Shown: positions 8,023 through 15,116 of the stretch, in pieces
Layout: each line of letters begins with the position of its first letter
Position numbering within the stretch: position 1 is the stretch's first letter
DNA from: a virus
Length of the DNA: 62,275 nt
Virus record (IMG/VR): IMGVR_UViG_3300043395_004461
Location: 1 to 62,275 of that record
Strand: one strand, 5' to 3'
Program-made: the position numbers and the translations under genes
Notes under the pieces: model-generated
Databases searched by the model: none
The model's input: the letters and a program-made list of their open reading frames with translations, nothing else
What the model was told of the DNA's origin: nothing

Positions 8023-8164
8023 GGTATTCGGTAAGATGTCTTACCAAAACTATAGTTCCATAGATAGATGTTCCAAGAACCCAAAAACCTAAAGCGCCAG
8101 TAGCCCACTGTTTTAGATTTGTATTTTTTTGTTTACATTTTTTACAACCTTGTTCTTCGGACAT
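8000..8164 (-). CDS. Small membrane protein with CxxC motif
   Basis: A 54-residue ORF on the minus strand begins MSEEQGCKKCKQKNTNLKQW and continues with one transmembrane helix (GALGFWVLGTSIYGTIVLV). The CKKC pair near the N-terminus could bind metal or form a disulfide. It overlaps the end of dnaJ by 23 nt, convergently, and its start is 11 nt from the divergent start of the next plus-strand gene. Composition and topology look genuine; function unknown. Confidence 0.6.
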   Translation of the reverse strand: MSEEQGCKKCKQKNTNLKQWATGALGFWVLGTSIYGTIVLVRHLTEYLRQVFGI

Positions 8165-8171
8165 ATTTATA
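8164..8171 (+). promoter_or_regulatory. TATTTATA box, putative late promoter
   Basis: A perfect TATTTATA ends 3 nt before ATG 8175, implying a leaderless or near-leaderless transcript if it is a -10 type element. Confidence 0.4.
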
Positions 8172-8174
8172 ATT

Positions 8175-8351
8175 ATGATTAACGAGCAAATTATTAAGAG
8201 AGTTCTTTATCAATATCTTGACGAGAAAGAACAAAAGAAATTTAAGAAACCTCGTAAGTATAGTCAATCTTATTGTAAATCAACCCCATGTTCCAAGATG
8301 GGATTTACACAAAAGGCTTCTTGTCGTCCGTACAAAAATTGTTATAAGTAA
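8175..8351 (+). CDS. Small Cys-rich phage protein (TPCSKMGFTQKASC motif)
   Basis: The 58-residue protein has an N-terminal helix, MINEQIIKRVLYQYLDE, resembling the tag of other virion proteins here (YLDE/K), then a basic stretch and a conserved-looking motif, YCKSTPCSKMGFTQKASCRP followed by YKNCY. I recall this Cys-rich motif at the end of small proteins in many large phages; its role is unknown and may be metal binding through its four Cys. Preceded by a TATTTATA box. Confidence 0.7.
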   Translation: MINEQIIKRVLYQYLDEKEQKKFKKPRKYSQSYCKSTPCSKMGFTQKASCRPYKNCYK

Positions 8352-8387
8352 ATTTGCTTTTTTTGTTTTTTTTACTATTATTAACTT

Positions 8388-9227
8388 ATGTTAAGTTATA
8401 TTGGTGGAAAATCAAAAATCGGAAAATGGATAGTGGATTACTATCTCAGAGACATGGAAACGTATGTAGAAACATTCGGGGGAATGTTTTGGTGTTTCTT
8501 TAATATGGACTTGGGACAATTCCCAAATCTCAAGAGAGTTGTCTACAATGACTTCAACCCTTTAAATTACAACTTGTTCCAATGTGTTCAGAATCCATCT
8601 GAACTACAAAGAGCAATGGATGCAATACCAGTACAACAAAGAGGTGTGTATGTGACTGATTTCAGTTTCAAAGATAGATTTAGAGAATATCAGACAGAAT
8701 TATTTTCTTCAGGGTTTACAATAAATTATCCAGATTATGAAGTTGCAGCAAAATATGTTTATGTTGTAACTCAAGTGTTCAGTGGAAGTAAACCAGAAAC
8801 ATCATCATTTATTGACTTAAAAGGTGAGTATCGTTCGAAGTATCTTACATTCAGGGACAAACTTTCCAAACCTGATTGGGTTGAACACTTTATCAAAATT
8901 ACTAACGTTGAGAACATGGATTTCCAACAAGTGATTGAAAAGTATGATTCCCCTTCAACATACATTTATTTAGACCCACCCTATTGGAAAACTGAAAATT
9001 ATTATTCCAATCATGATTTTGATAGAGGGGACCACGAAAGACTAGCAACATGTTTAAATTCAGTTCAAAGTAAATTCAGTTTATCCTACTACGATTTTGA
9101 ATTATTACACCAATGGTATCCTTCAGACAGATTCAGATGGGAGAAAAAAGAATTTGCTAAAGCTGCGGCGGCAAAAAAAGGTGTAAAACAAAATATGGGA
9201 GAAGAGCTTTTGATATTGAATTATTAG
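8388..9227 (+). CDS. DNA adenine methyltransferase, D12 class (Dam-like)
   Basis: The 279-residue enzyme would methylate adenine N6 using S-adenosylmethionine. The N-terminal LSYIGGKSKIGKWI and the ETFGGMFWCFF motif form the SAM-binding site, and DPPY at residues 196-199 is the catalytic motif; a helical target-recognition insert lies between. Length fits orphan phage Dam enzymes, and no restriction partner is adjacent. It may protect phage DNA from host restriction or mark it. The upstream gap has a T-rich run but no clear promoter. Confidence 0.92.
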   Translation: MLSYIGGKSKIGKWIVDYYLRDMETYVETFGGMFWCFFNMDLGQFPNLKRVVYNDFNPLNYNLFQCVQNPSELQRAMDAIPVQQRGVYVTDFSFKDRFREYQTELFSSGFTINYPDYEVAAKYVYVVTQVFSGSKPETSSFIDLKGEYRSKYLTFRDKLSKPDWVEHFIKITNVENMDFQQVIEKYDSPSTYIYLDPPYWKTENYYSNHDFDRGDHERLATCLNSVQSKFSLSYYDFELLHQWYPSDRFRWEKKEFAKAAAAKKGVKQNMGEELLILNY

Positions 9228-9247
9228 TTATTTTTGTCTCAACAATA

Positions 9248-9255
9248 TATTTATT
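9248..9255 (+). promoter_or_regulatory. TATTTATT box, putative late promoter
   Basis: A one-mismatch version of TATTTATA lies 16 nt before ATG 9272, in the short gap after the Dam gene. Confidence 0.45.
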
Positions 9256-9271
9256 AATAAATTCACGGTAG

Positions 9272-10591
9272 ATGAAATTTACATCAATTTTGAGACAAGT
9301 TATTTTGGAGCAATCGAGGTTTGAGATTTTGAGAGATGCTCTTACAAAACCAACCACAGATAAGAAGGGTGAAAAACAAAAGCCTAAGATGTCTATCGGT
9401 GAGTTTTTGCAATTGGTACAAGCTGACCCAACAACAAGATTGAACAACGTTGACCCTGAGACTGCCGACTCAAAGGAACTTGCTAAAATCAAGGCTGGTG
9501 GATATGTTCAGTGGTTAATCAAAAATTATTTGAATCCAAGAACAGAGAGAGCCCCTGGTGATACAGGTTACGAAAAAGAAGTTAAGCAAGTCAAAGAAAC
9601 TTTCATGGAAGACTTGTATAAGGTTTCCGATGACTTAAAAAAATTCGAAAGATTCAAAGGTAGATTACCTAAAGAAATGAGGGATATCAATAACTTGACT
9701 CCTGACCAACTATATGATGCGGTTAAGGATTTCGATTTGACTTTAGCGACAACTACAAAATCTGAAAGAAAAAGTGCACCTGTTCACCCTGGTGCTAAAT
9801 TACTTTATGATGGTGAAAATTGGAGAGTTATTGAAATTGAGAACAAAGGTGCTACAGGTAAAGAAGCGGCTTGTTTCTACGGTGGAAATAACAAAGAAAC
9901 AAGATGGTGTACTTCAGCTCCAGGTGCAAGTTGGTTTGATAGATATATCAAAGACGGACCATTATATGTAATTTTCAACCCTAACGACCCTAAAATTGCT
10001 CCTGAAACAGGATTACCTGTTGAAAGATATCAATTCCATTTCCCATCAGGTCAATTCATGGATAAAGACGACCGTAGTGTAGACCTAATTAAGATGTTGA
10101 ATGGTCCAATGGTTGAGTTGAAATCTATATTCAAGCCTGAGTTTGCAAAAGGTCTTACTGTTGGTGGAGAAAAATTGGTTATCGATAGTTTCAGTCATGG
10201 TGCCATCGGTAAATTTATCGGTCTTTATGGCCTTGATGACCTCATTGATAACTTACCTGAATCATTGAAAGAGTTCCAAATTCAAAACAGAGACAACAAA
10301 AACGAAATCAATATCTCAATTCCTGAATCAATCTCAAGATTCCAAAATCTTCAGATGGTTCTATTAGATAACTGTATTGATAGTGTCCCTGATTCAATAT
10401 GTGAATTGCCTAAGTTGAAATTCTTGGCTCTTATCAATAACCCAAAACTTAAGAGCATTCCTGATTGTATTGGAAACTTGCCTAACTTATTCTTCTTGAA
10501 TCTCAAGGGAAGTGATAATGTGCAGGTTCCTGAAAGTATCAAGTCGAAAGGTACTGATATGGGTAATGGAATGTGGGATTTACAAGATTAG
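9272..10591 (+). CDS. Tagged WCT-domain protein with leucine-rich repeats
   Basis: The 439-residue protein starts with a capsid-type tag, MKFTSILRQVILEQ (cleavage expected at ILE/Q). A helical region follows to ~160. Residues ~170-270 form a domain with ETRWCTSAPGASWFDRYIKD (WCT at 212-214) and PSGQFMDKDD (259-267); the same landmarks occur in the 58699-60264 protein and in part in the 26229-27986 protein. Residues ~327-425 hold leucine-rich repeats (repeated LPxxIxxLPxLxxLxL). LRRs usually bind proteins, so it may be a delivered effector that docks on a host target. Late-type box upstream; role inferred. Confidence 0.75.
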   Translation: MKFTSILRQVILEQSRFEILRDALTKPTTDKKGEKQKPKMSIGEFLQLVQADPTTRLNNVDPETADSKELAKIKAGGYVQWLIKNYLNPRTERAPGDTGYEKEVKQVKETFMEDLYKVSDDLKKFERFKGRLPKEMRDINNLTPDQLYDAVKDFDLTLATTTKSERKSAPVHPGAKLLYDGENWRVIEIENKGATGKEAACFYGGNNKETRWCTSAPGASWFDRYIKDGPLYVIFNPNDPKIAPETGLPVERYQFHFPSGQFMDKDDRSVDLIKMLNGPMVELKSIFKPEFAKGLTVGGEKLVIDSFSHGAIGKFIGLYGLDDLIDNLPESLKEFQIQNRDNKNEINISIPESISRFQNLQMVLLDNCIDSVPDSICELPKLKFLALINNPKLKSIPDCIGNLPNLFFLNLKGSDNVQVPESIKSKGTDMGNGMWDLQD

Positions 10592-10610
10592 TAATCATTA
10601 AATTTATTAT

Positions 10611-10889
10611 ATGAGTGTTGATGTTGATATCTATATGAATAACATCATCAAGTTCTTCAAACAGAATGAAAAAGACTTATTGAACCTTGTACCCAAACAC
10701 AAGGAAGATGAGTTTTATGATAGAATCCGTGAAGTTGCTTTGGAGAACTTTGAAAAAGGAAAGGAAGTAAGTCTTACTAGAGTTCAATTAATTGATGTTT
10801 GTAGAGAACTTAATGAAAAGAAATTGGAACCTGTCGAAATACCAGCAAATTTCATGAAGACAAAATTTGGTCTCATTTGTTTAAATTAA
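10611..10889 (+). CDS. Small helical protein of unknown function
   Basis: The 92-residue protein begins MSVDVDIYMNNIIKFFKQN and has a helical body with FYDRIREVALENFEKGKEVS followed by a segment like LTRVQLIDVCREL. I have the impression of a conserved small family in large phages but cannot name it. It follows the LRR protein by 19 nt and precedes a host-type promoter. Confidence 0.7.
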   Translation: MSVDVDIYMNNIIKFFKQNEKDLLNLVPKHKEDEFYDRIREVALENFEKGKEVSLTRVQLIDVCRELNEKKLEPVEIPANFMKTKFGLICLN

Positions 10890-10890
10890 T

Positions 10891-10922
10891 TTTGGCAGTT
10901 TGATTCGAGGTGATTATCTTTG
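10891..10922 (+). promoter_or_regulatory. Bacteroidetes-type promoter (TTTG / TATCTTTG)
   Basis: A -33 TTTG at 10891-10894 and a -7 TATCTTTG at 10915-10922 are separated by 20 nt, the consensus of Bacteroidetes primary-sigma promoters. It drives the DUF932 gene (ATG 10942). Confidence 0.8.
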
Positions 10923-10941
10923 TAATCTAAATCAGTCAAAT

Positions 10942-11697
10942 ATGTTAACACTCGAAACTCTCCGTAATCTAACTCCGTCAGTATTCTCTACATCACCATC
11001 TCCAAAGATGTCCAACAAGTACACTTTCGTTCCCACGATTGAAATTCTTGAAAATTTCGACCGTGAGGGTTGGAAGGTATATTCAGCGAAACAATTGGGT
11101 GGTGGTCAGTTCTCAAGCCACGAGCTTCGTCTCCGTAACGGTGATTTACCACAGGTTGGTGATTCACTTGTCGAGGCGGTTATCAGAAACTCTCATAATG
11201 GTATGAGCACGTTTTCTGTAAGTGCAGGTCTTTTCCGACTTGTATGTTCAAATGGTCTCACAGTCCCAACTTCAGTTGCGGATGCAATCACTGTGAAGCA
11301 CATGAAAGTTGATATGGGTGCTGTAAGAATGATTACAGACGAATTTGCAGACCGTCTCCCTGTTATTCAAAGGTCAGTTGGTTGTATGGAGTCAACCACC
11401 CTCAATGAAGAAAGAACTATGGACTTATTGTCTAAGGCATCTTTGATTCGTTGGGAAAAAGGTTCTGTTCCATCGACACTAAAACTAACCGACTTGATTT
11501 CTCCTGAGAGAAACGAAGACCAAGGGAATTCAGTTTGGAAGGTATTCAATGTAATCCAAGAGAAATTTGTTCGTGGAGGTACTCAGTACCAATCCAAGAG
11601 AGGTCGATTGGTGACTATGAAAGAACTCAAAAACTTTCAGAACATCAATAAGATTAACACGAACCTTTGGGAGTTAGCAGAGTCTTACTGTGTTTAG
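10942..11697 (+). CDS. DUF932 family protein
   Basis: The 251-residue protein matches DUF932 (phage/plasmid-like protein): KYTFVPTIEILENFDREGWK near the N-terminus, then SSHELRLRN, a central LFRLVCSNGLTV strand pair, and a C-terminal ESYCV. Members occur in phages and plasmids; function is not established, and a role in DNA metabolism or anti-defence has been guessed. ATG 10942 is chosen because a strong host-type promoter ends just upstream; an earlier in-frame codon would overlap it. A strong terminator follows the stop codon. Confidence 0.85.
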   Translation: MLTLETLRNLTPSVFSTSPSPKMSNKYTFVPTIEILENFDREGWKVYSAKQLGGGQFSSHELRLRNGDLPQVGDSLVEAVIRNSHNGMSTFSVSAGLFRLVCSNGLTVPTSVADAITVKHMKVDMGAVRMITDEFADRLPVIQRSVGCMESTTLNEERTMDLLSKASLIRWEKGSVPSTLKLTDLISPERNEDQGNSVWKVFNVIQEKFVRGGTQYQSKRGRLVTMKELKNFQNINKINTNLWELAESYCV

Positions 11698-11699
11698 TT

Positions 11700-11726
11700 G
11701 AAGGGGGTTTACCCCCTTCTTTTTTT
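11700..11726 (+). terminator. Rho-independent terminator after DUF932 gene
   Basis: GAAGGGGG pairs with CCCCCTTC around a 4-nt loop and is followed by seven T. Confidence 0.9.
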
Positions 11727-11730
11727 ATTC

Positions 11731-11738
11731 TATATTTG
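11731..11738 (+). promoter_or_regulatory. Bacteroidetes-type -7 element (TATATTTG)
   Basis: A perfect TAnnTTTG lies directly after a terminator and only 4 nt before ATG 11743, so the transcript would be leaderless or nearly so. The -33 element is weak (T-rich, no TTTG at the right distance). Confidence 0.6.
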
Positions 11739-11742
11739 TTTT

Positions 11743-13362
11743 ATGAGCAATGAAATTTTTAAAATAAGTTTTAACAAACATCATTCTGAGAAGTTCAAAG
11801 ATTTTACATCTTTGAATGACCCTGATACTCAGTTATACTTAAGTGATTATTCACCCAAACATCCCTATTTCACTCGTGAAAAAGTATTCACGGATGAGCA
11901 AACATTTGTAGATAATTTTGGTAATCCGATGTATTCTGTTCAGAGAGAGCATCTTATGGTTGTAATTGAAGAGAAGGAAGAAAAAATTTCACTTAAAATT
12001 TTTTGGGGAGGTAAAGATAGAAGAGTTGGAAAGACTTGGTTCAGAAGAACTAAAAACGTTGAGTTTTTGACTGTGAACAGAAAGACAGGAGATTTTTATT
12101 TTGGTTACCTTCACAACTATCAAAAAAAGAGAAAGTTTACCAAATCCATTAGAAGAAATTATTTCTTAGGTAAACCTGTTTCTTCTACTTTTTCAAAGTT
12201 GAAAAACATTCTTAATTCGTATCATCCCAATCCCTCTGAAATTTTATTTGAAGTTTCATCCAAATTTTTGAATAACATCTGTCCTGAACATATTGGTATG
12301 GATAGTGACCAAAGGTTGATGAAGTTTTATTTGGATAAAAAGGGTTTCAAATATCCAAACAACTTTTGGGTGTTCTCTGAATTTATGTGGGGTAAAGACT
12401 ACAGAAAGGTGCTCAAGAAGAATCAGCTAAGGATTGTTGATACTTTTATGCAACTTTGGGGAATCAAAGGAAAGAAGGTAAAAAAATATCTTCACGAAAT
12501 TGACTCAATTAATATTCACTGCTACATATTTGCTAATGAACTTTTTGGTGATGATTGGATGAATCAAGATGGAGATTTTATAAAAACTGTTTTGAGTTAC
12601 ACACCGCAAACTTTTAAAGTTCCTGAAAATTTCAAAAGTAGTATGTCCTTAGAGGAACTCAGAAAGGTCTATTCTTCATTCAAAGAAACAATCAACGGTG
12701 ATTATTTGAATGCTTGGACATTCCAAGACCATATTAATACCTACTCAAAGCTCAAAGATTACGGTGAAACAGATTTAAAATGGTTATCTGATGGCACTGA
12801 TTACAAAAAATTTCAAGAGGAACATTATTTGTGGTCTGAAAAATTAGACCATTATCGGAAGGGAAGCTACACAAGGACATATCCTCAGTATTTTTATGAT
12901 TCAATTGAAAAAGAGATTGATGGGTATTTTCCTGTTATTCTCAAAAGTAGTGAAGAATATAACAAAGAGAGTTACATTCAACAAAACTGCGTTAAGGGTT
13001 ATATTGGAAGGGTAAGTTCAATGATTATATCATTAAGGAAAGGTGAACTTGAATCAGAAACAAGAGCTACTATTGAATATAGAATTTTATACCTGAAAAA
13101 CTTCGGTAAAATTCATGTTGATAGAGTCCAAACACTTGGTAAATACAATCAACGTTTGGATGAAACTTGGAATGAAGTTCTATTTAAATTAGACGAAATT
13201 GTGTTATCTTGCCATCAAGAAAAAAACTTCGAATCTGTTAAAATATCAAAGTTATGTGCAAATGGAACAATATTAGCTTCTGACTCACACTTTGATGAAA
13301 ATGGAAATTTGACTTGGACAAATAAAAAACATAAAGTAGAATCATATTACGACGAATGGTAA
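11743..13362 (+). CDS. PcfJ-like protein
   Basis: The 539-residue protein resembles PcfJ-like proteins of plasmids and phages. The key region is NCVKGYIGRVSSMIISLRKG (Cys at about residue 416), followed by a strand with ATIEYRILYL and GKIHVDRVQTLGKYNQR; this C-x4-Y-x-G/R-x-ISLR layout is the family hallmark. The N-terminal 350 residues are helical and basic. ATG 11743 was chosen over an upstream ATG at 11698, which lies inside the terminator, and because TATATTTG ends 4 nt before it. Biochemical role is unknown; it shares the C-x-x-Y logic of the WCT-domain proteins. Confidence 0.7.
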   Translation: MSNEIFKISFNKHHSEKFKDFTSLNDPDTQLYLSDYSPKHPYFTREKVFTDEQTFVDNFGNPMYSVQREHLMVVIEEKEEKISLKIFWGGKDRRVGKTWFRRTKNVEFLTVNRKTGDFYFGYLHNYQKKRKFTKSIRRNYFLGKPVSSTFSKLKNILNSYHPNPSEILFEVSSKFLNNICPEHIGMDSDQRLMKFYLDKKGFKYPNNFWVFSEFMWGKDYRKVLKKNQLRIVDTFMQLWGIKGKKVKKYLHEIDSINIHCYIFANELFGDDWMNQDGDFIKTVLSYTPQTFKVPENFKSSMSLEELRKVYSSFKETINGDYLNAWTFQDHINTYSKLKDYGETDLKWLSDGTDYKKFQEEHYLWSEKLDHYRKGSYTRTYPQYFYDSIEKEIDGYFPVILKSSEEYNKESYIQQNCVKGYIGRVSSMIISLRKGELESETRATIEYRILYLKNFGKIHVDRVQTLGKYNQRLDETWNEVLFKLDEIVLSCHQEKNFESVKISKLCANGTILASDSHFDENGNLTWTNKKHKVESYYDEW

Positions 13363-13718
13363 ACAAACCTGATTACATATTGGACATTGAAAGGAAGGAC
13401 GGGGTTCTGTCCATAATGAGATTTCATATGTTCGATTTAATTGCTCTTAAATATTTGGATGAAAAAAACTATGAGAGGGTATATGAGGAAGGTGCCGTCA
13501 AAACAAGTGGAAAGGCTAAATGGATTGAGGTTATATTCAAAACAGCGCAACCCTTCTACTTACATTTCATAAATGATACTGAAGACGACGAACGGTATTG
13601 GCTCAATATTTATTATAAAGCGGAAAACCGAAAAGAACTTATATATTTTACAACTCAAATATTAAAACCTATAAAAGATGGAACAACTAACGACACAACA
13701 ACTGAAGGAAAAAATTAA
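13356..13718 (+). CDS. Protein of unknown function
   Basis: The 120-residue protein overlaps the PcfJ-like gene by 7 nt and the thioredoxin gene by 41 nt. It has strands resembling YILDIERKDGVLSIMRF and FYLHFINDTEDDERYWLNIY and a disordered Thr-rich tail. No family recognised; the overlaps tie it to the redox genes. Confidence 0.65.
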   Translation: MVNKPDYILDIERKDGVLSIMRFHMFDLIALKYLDEKNYERVYEEGAVKTSGKAKWIEVIFKTAQPFYLHFINDTEDDERYWLNIYYKAENRKELIYFTTQILKPIKDGTTNDTTTEGKN

Positions 13719-13998
13719 TCAAGGTGAAAATTTTGTATTAGATTTATATGCAACTTGGTGTGGACCTTGTAAAGTTATGTTGAATAACTTATCAAAAGTA
13801 AACGAAGCTCTTATTTTGGAGTCATCACAACCAAAGTATAATATCTACAAATATGATATTGATTCAGACAGAGAATACGTTGTTAATGAACTCAATGTTA
13901 GAAGTGTTCCAACTATAAAAATATTCAAATCGGGACAAGAGGTTTTTTCTAAACCTGGTGTTATGTCTCCCGTTGAAGTTCTAAATTTATTGGACTAG
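13678..13998 (+). CDS. Thioredoxin
   Basis: The 106-residue protein has the thioredoxin fold with the WCGPC active site (FVLDLYATWCGPCKVML) and the conserved cis-proline in VRSVPTIKIF. It would reduce protein disulfides or supply electrons to ribonucleotide reductase. Length is standard. It overlaps the preceding gene, and a glutaredoxin gene starts one base after its stop, so the two redox proteins are co-expressed. Confidence 0.93.
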   Translation: MEQLTTQQLKEKINQGENFVLDLYATWCGPCKVMLNNLSKVNEALILESSQPKYNIYKYDIDSDREYVVNELNVRSVPTIKIFKSGQEVFSKPGVMSPVEVLNLLD

Positions 13999-13999
13999 C

Positions 14000-14302
14000 A
14001 TGAAAGACTTAAATGTTATTGTTTATACGATGGAGGGTTGTCCTCACTGCGTTGATTTCAAAAAAATGTTGAAAGAAGCAAAAATAAAATTTTTCGACAG
14101 AGATATCGACAAGTATAAAAAAGAGTATGATTTGTTCTCTGAAATCACTAACAACGATATGGTCCCAGCGATGTTGATAATTGAGGGTGATTCAGATAAC
14201 TATGAGTCATTTACCTATGTACCTGAGAAAAATTATAATCAACTAACAGAAGCGGTTGATATTATCAAAGGACACCAAAAAAAATTGGGACTTATTAAAT
14301 AA
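14000..14302 (+). CDS. Glutaredoxin
   Basis: The 100-residue protein carries a CPHC dithiol active site (VYTMEGCPHCVDFKKML) and the cis-proline motif MVPAMLI, typical of a glutaredoxin/NrdH-like protein. The active site resembles the CPHC type also found in DsbA. It follows thioredoxin by one base and converges on the minus-strand gene, overlapping it by 8 nt. Confidence 0.88.
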   Translation: MKDLNVIVYTMEGCPHCVDFKKMLKEAKIKFFDRDIDKYKKEYDLFSEITNNDMVPAMLIIEGDSDNYESFTYVPEKNYNQLTEAVDIIKGHQKKLGLIK

Positions 14303-15017
14303 TAATAAAGTCCTTTACGACTTCTTTTAATTCTGAATGTTCTTCAAGTGGATTCGTGAGTTCAATACTCCAATCCACTTTTTTCATTTTTTCACTTAAT
14401 CTATCAAAATTAAAATCAAACACATCTAAGATTGCTGACTTTAACCTTTCATCCTCCGATTTGAAAAACTCATCAAACACAATCAAGCCTTGGTCACCAT
14501 CTTCATTTTTTTCTTTGGATAAGGTGAGAGTTAAAGAAGTTACAGGGTAATTTGAGGGTATATTATAAAAAATGTATTTCATGTAATAATATAAGTCTCT
14601 ACCCTGTTGCAATGAATACCCATAAGGGAATTCAGACACATAAACAATTTCATCAATTTCGATGTAACCTTCAAAACCTTCAACTTCTTTCCAATGATAT
14701 GAACAGTTTGGAGTGTTATTGTGGAAAGTATGTTCGATTTCTAAAGTTTCATTAAGTTCTGAGTCGTACTCAATTAAATCTATAGTGTGAGTTATAGATT
14801 TATTTTCTATGTATTCGGAATATTTTTCTTTGAACTCTGAAATTATGTTTGGAATGAATAAAACCTCTTTTGATGAGGTTTTTCCTTTTAACACGTAAAA
14901 ATTTTCACAATCAATAACCTTGATAATTGATTTCTCTTCAGGTGGTATTTTACTGAGAATAAAGTCAGAAAGTAGATTTACAAGAAATTTCTTTCCGCCT
15001 ATTTTTTTTAAGTTCAT
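14295..15017 (-). CDS. Protein of unknown function
   Basis: The 240-residue minus-strand protein starts MNLKKIGGKKFLVNLLSDFI and has an alpha/beta look with several hydrophobic strands (SIIKVIDCENFYVLKG, EVLFIPNIISEF). The N-terminal motif and ITHTIDLIEYD are reminiscent of small phage proteins, but I cannot place it. It is alone on this strand, between the redox genes and the tail-fibre block. Confidence 0.7.
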   Translation of the reverse strand: MNLKKIGGKKFLVNLLSDFILSKIPPEEKSIIKVIDCENFYVLKGKTSSKEVLFIPNIISEFKEKYSEYIENKSITHTIDLIEYDSELNETLEIEHTFHNNTPNCSYHWKEVEGFEGYIEIDEIVYVSEFPYGYSLQQGRDLYYYMKYIFYNIPSNYPVTSLTLTLSKEKNEDGDQGLIVFDEFFKSEDERLKSAILDVFDFNFDRLSEKMKKVDWSIELTNPLEEHSELKEVVKDFIII

Positions 15018-15089
15018 TCGATGTAATTATTATTTGAACAATCATATAAATTATAAAAATAAAAATGAATACAAATCCATAGTTAATTG

Positions 15090-15097
15090 TATTTATA
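15090..15097 (+). promoter_or_regulatory. TATTTATA box upstream of tail-fibre block
   Basis: A perfect TATTTATA lies 19 nt before ATG 15117, the start of the first collagen-like gene. It could drive all three fibre genes, which overlap one another. Confidence 0.55.
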
Positions 15098-15116
15098 GAT
15101 ACAGAAAAAAACATTC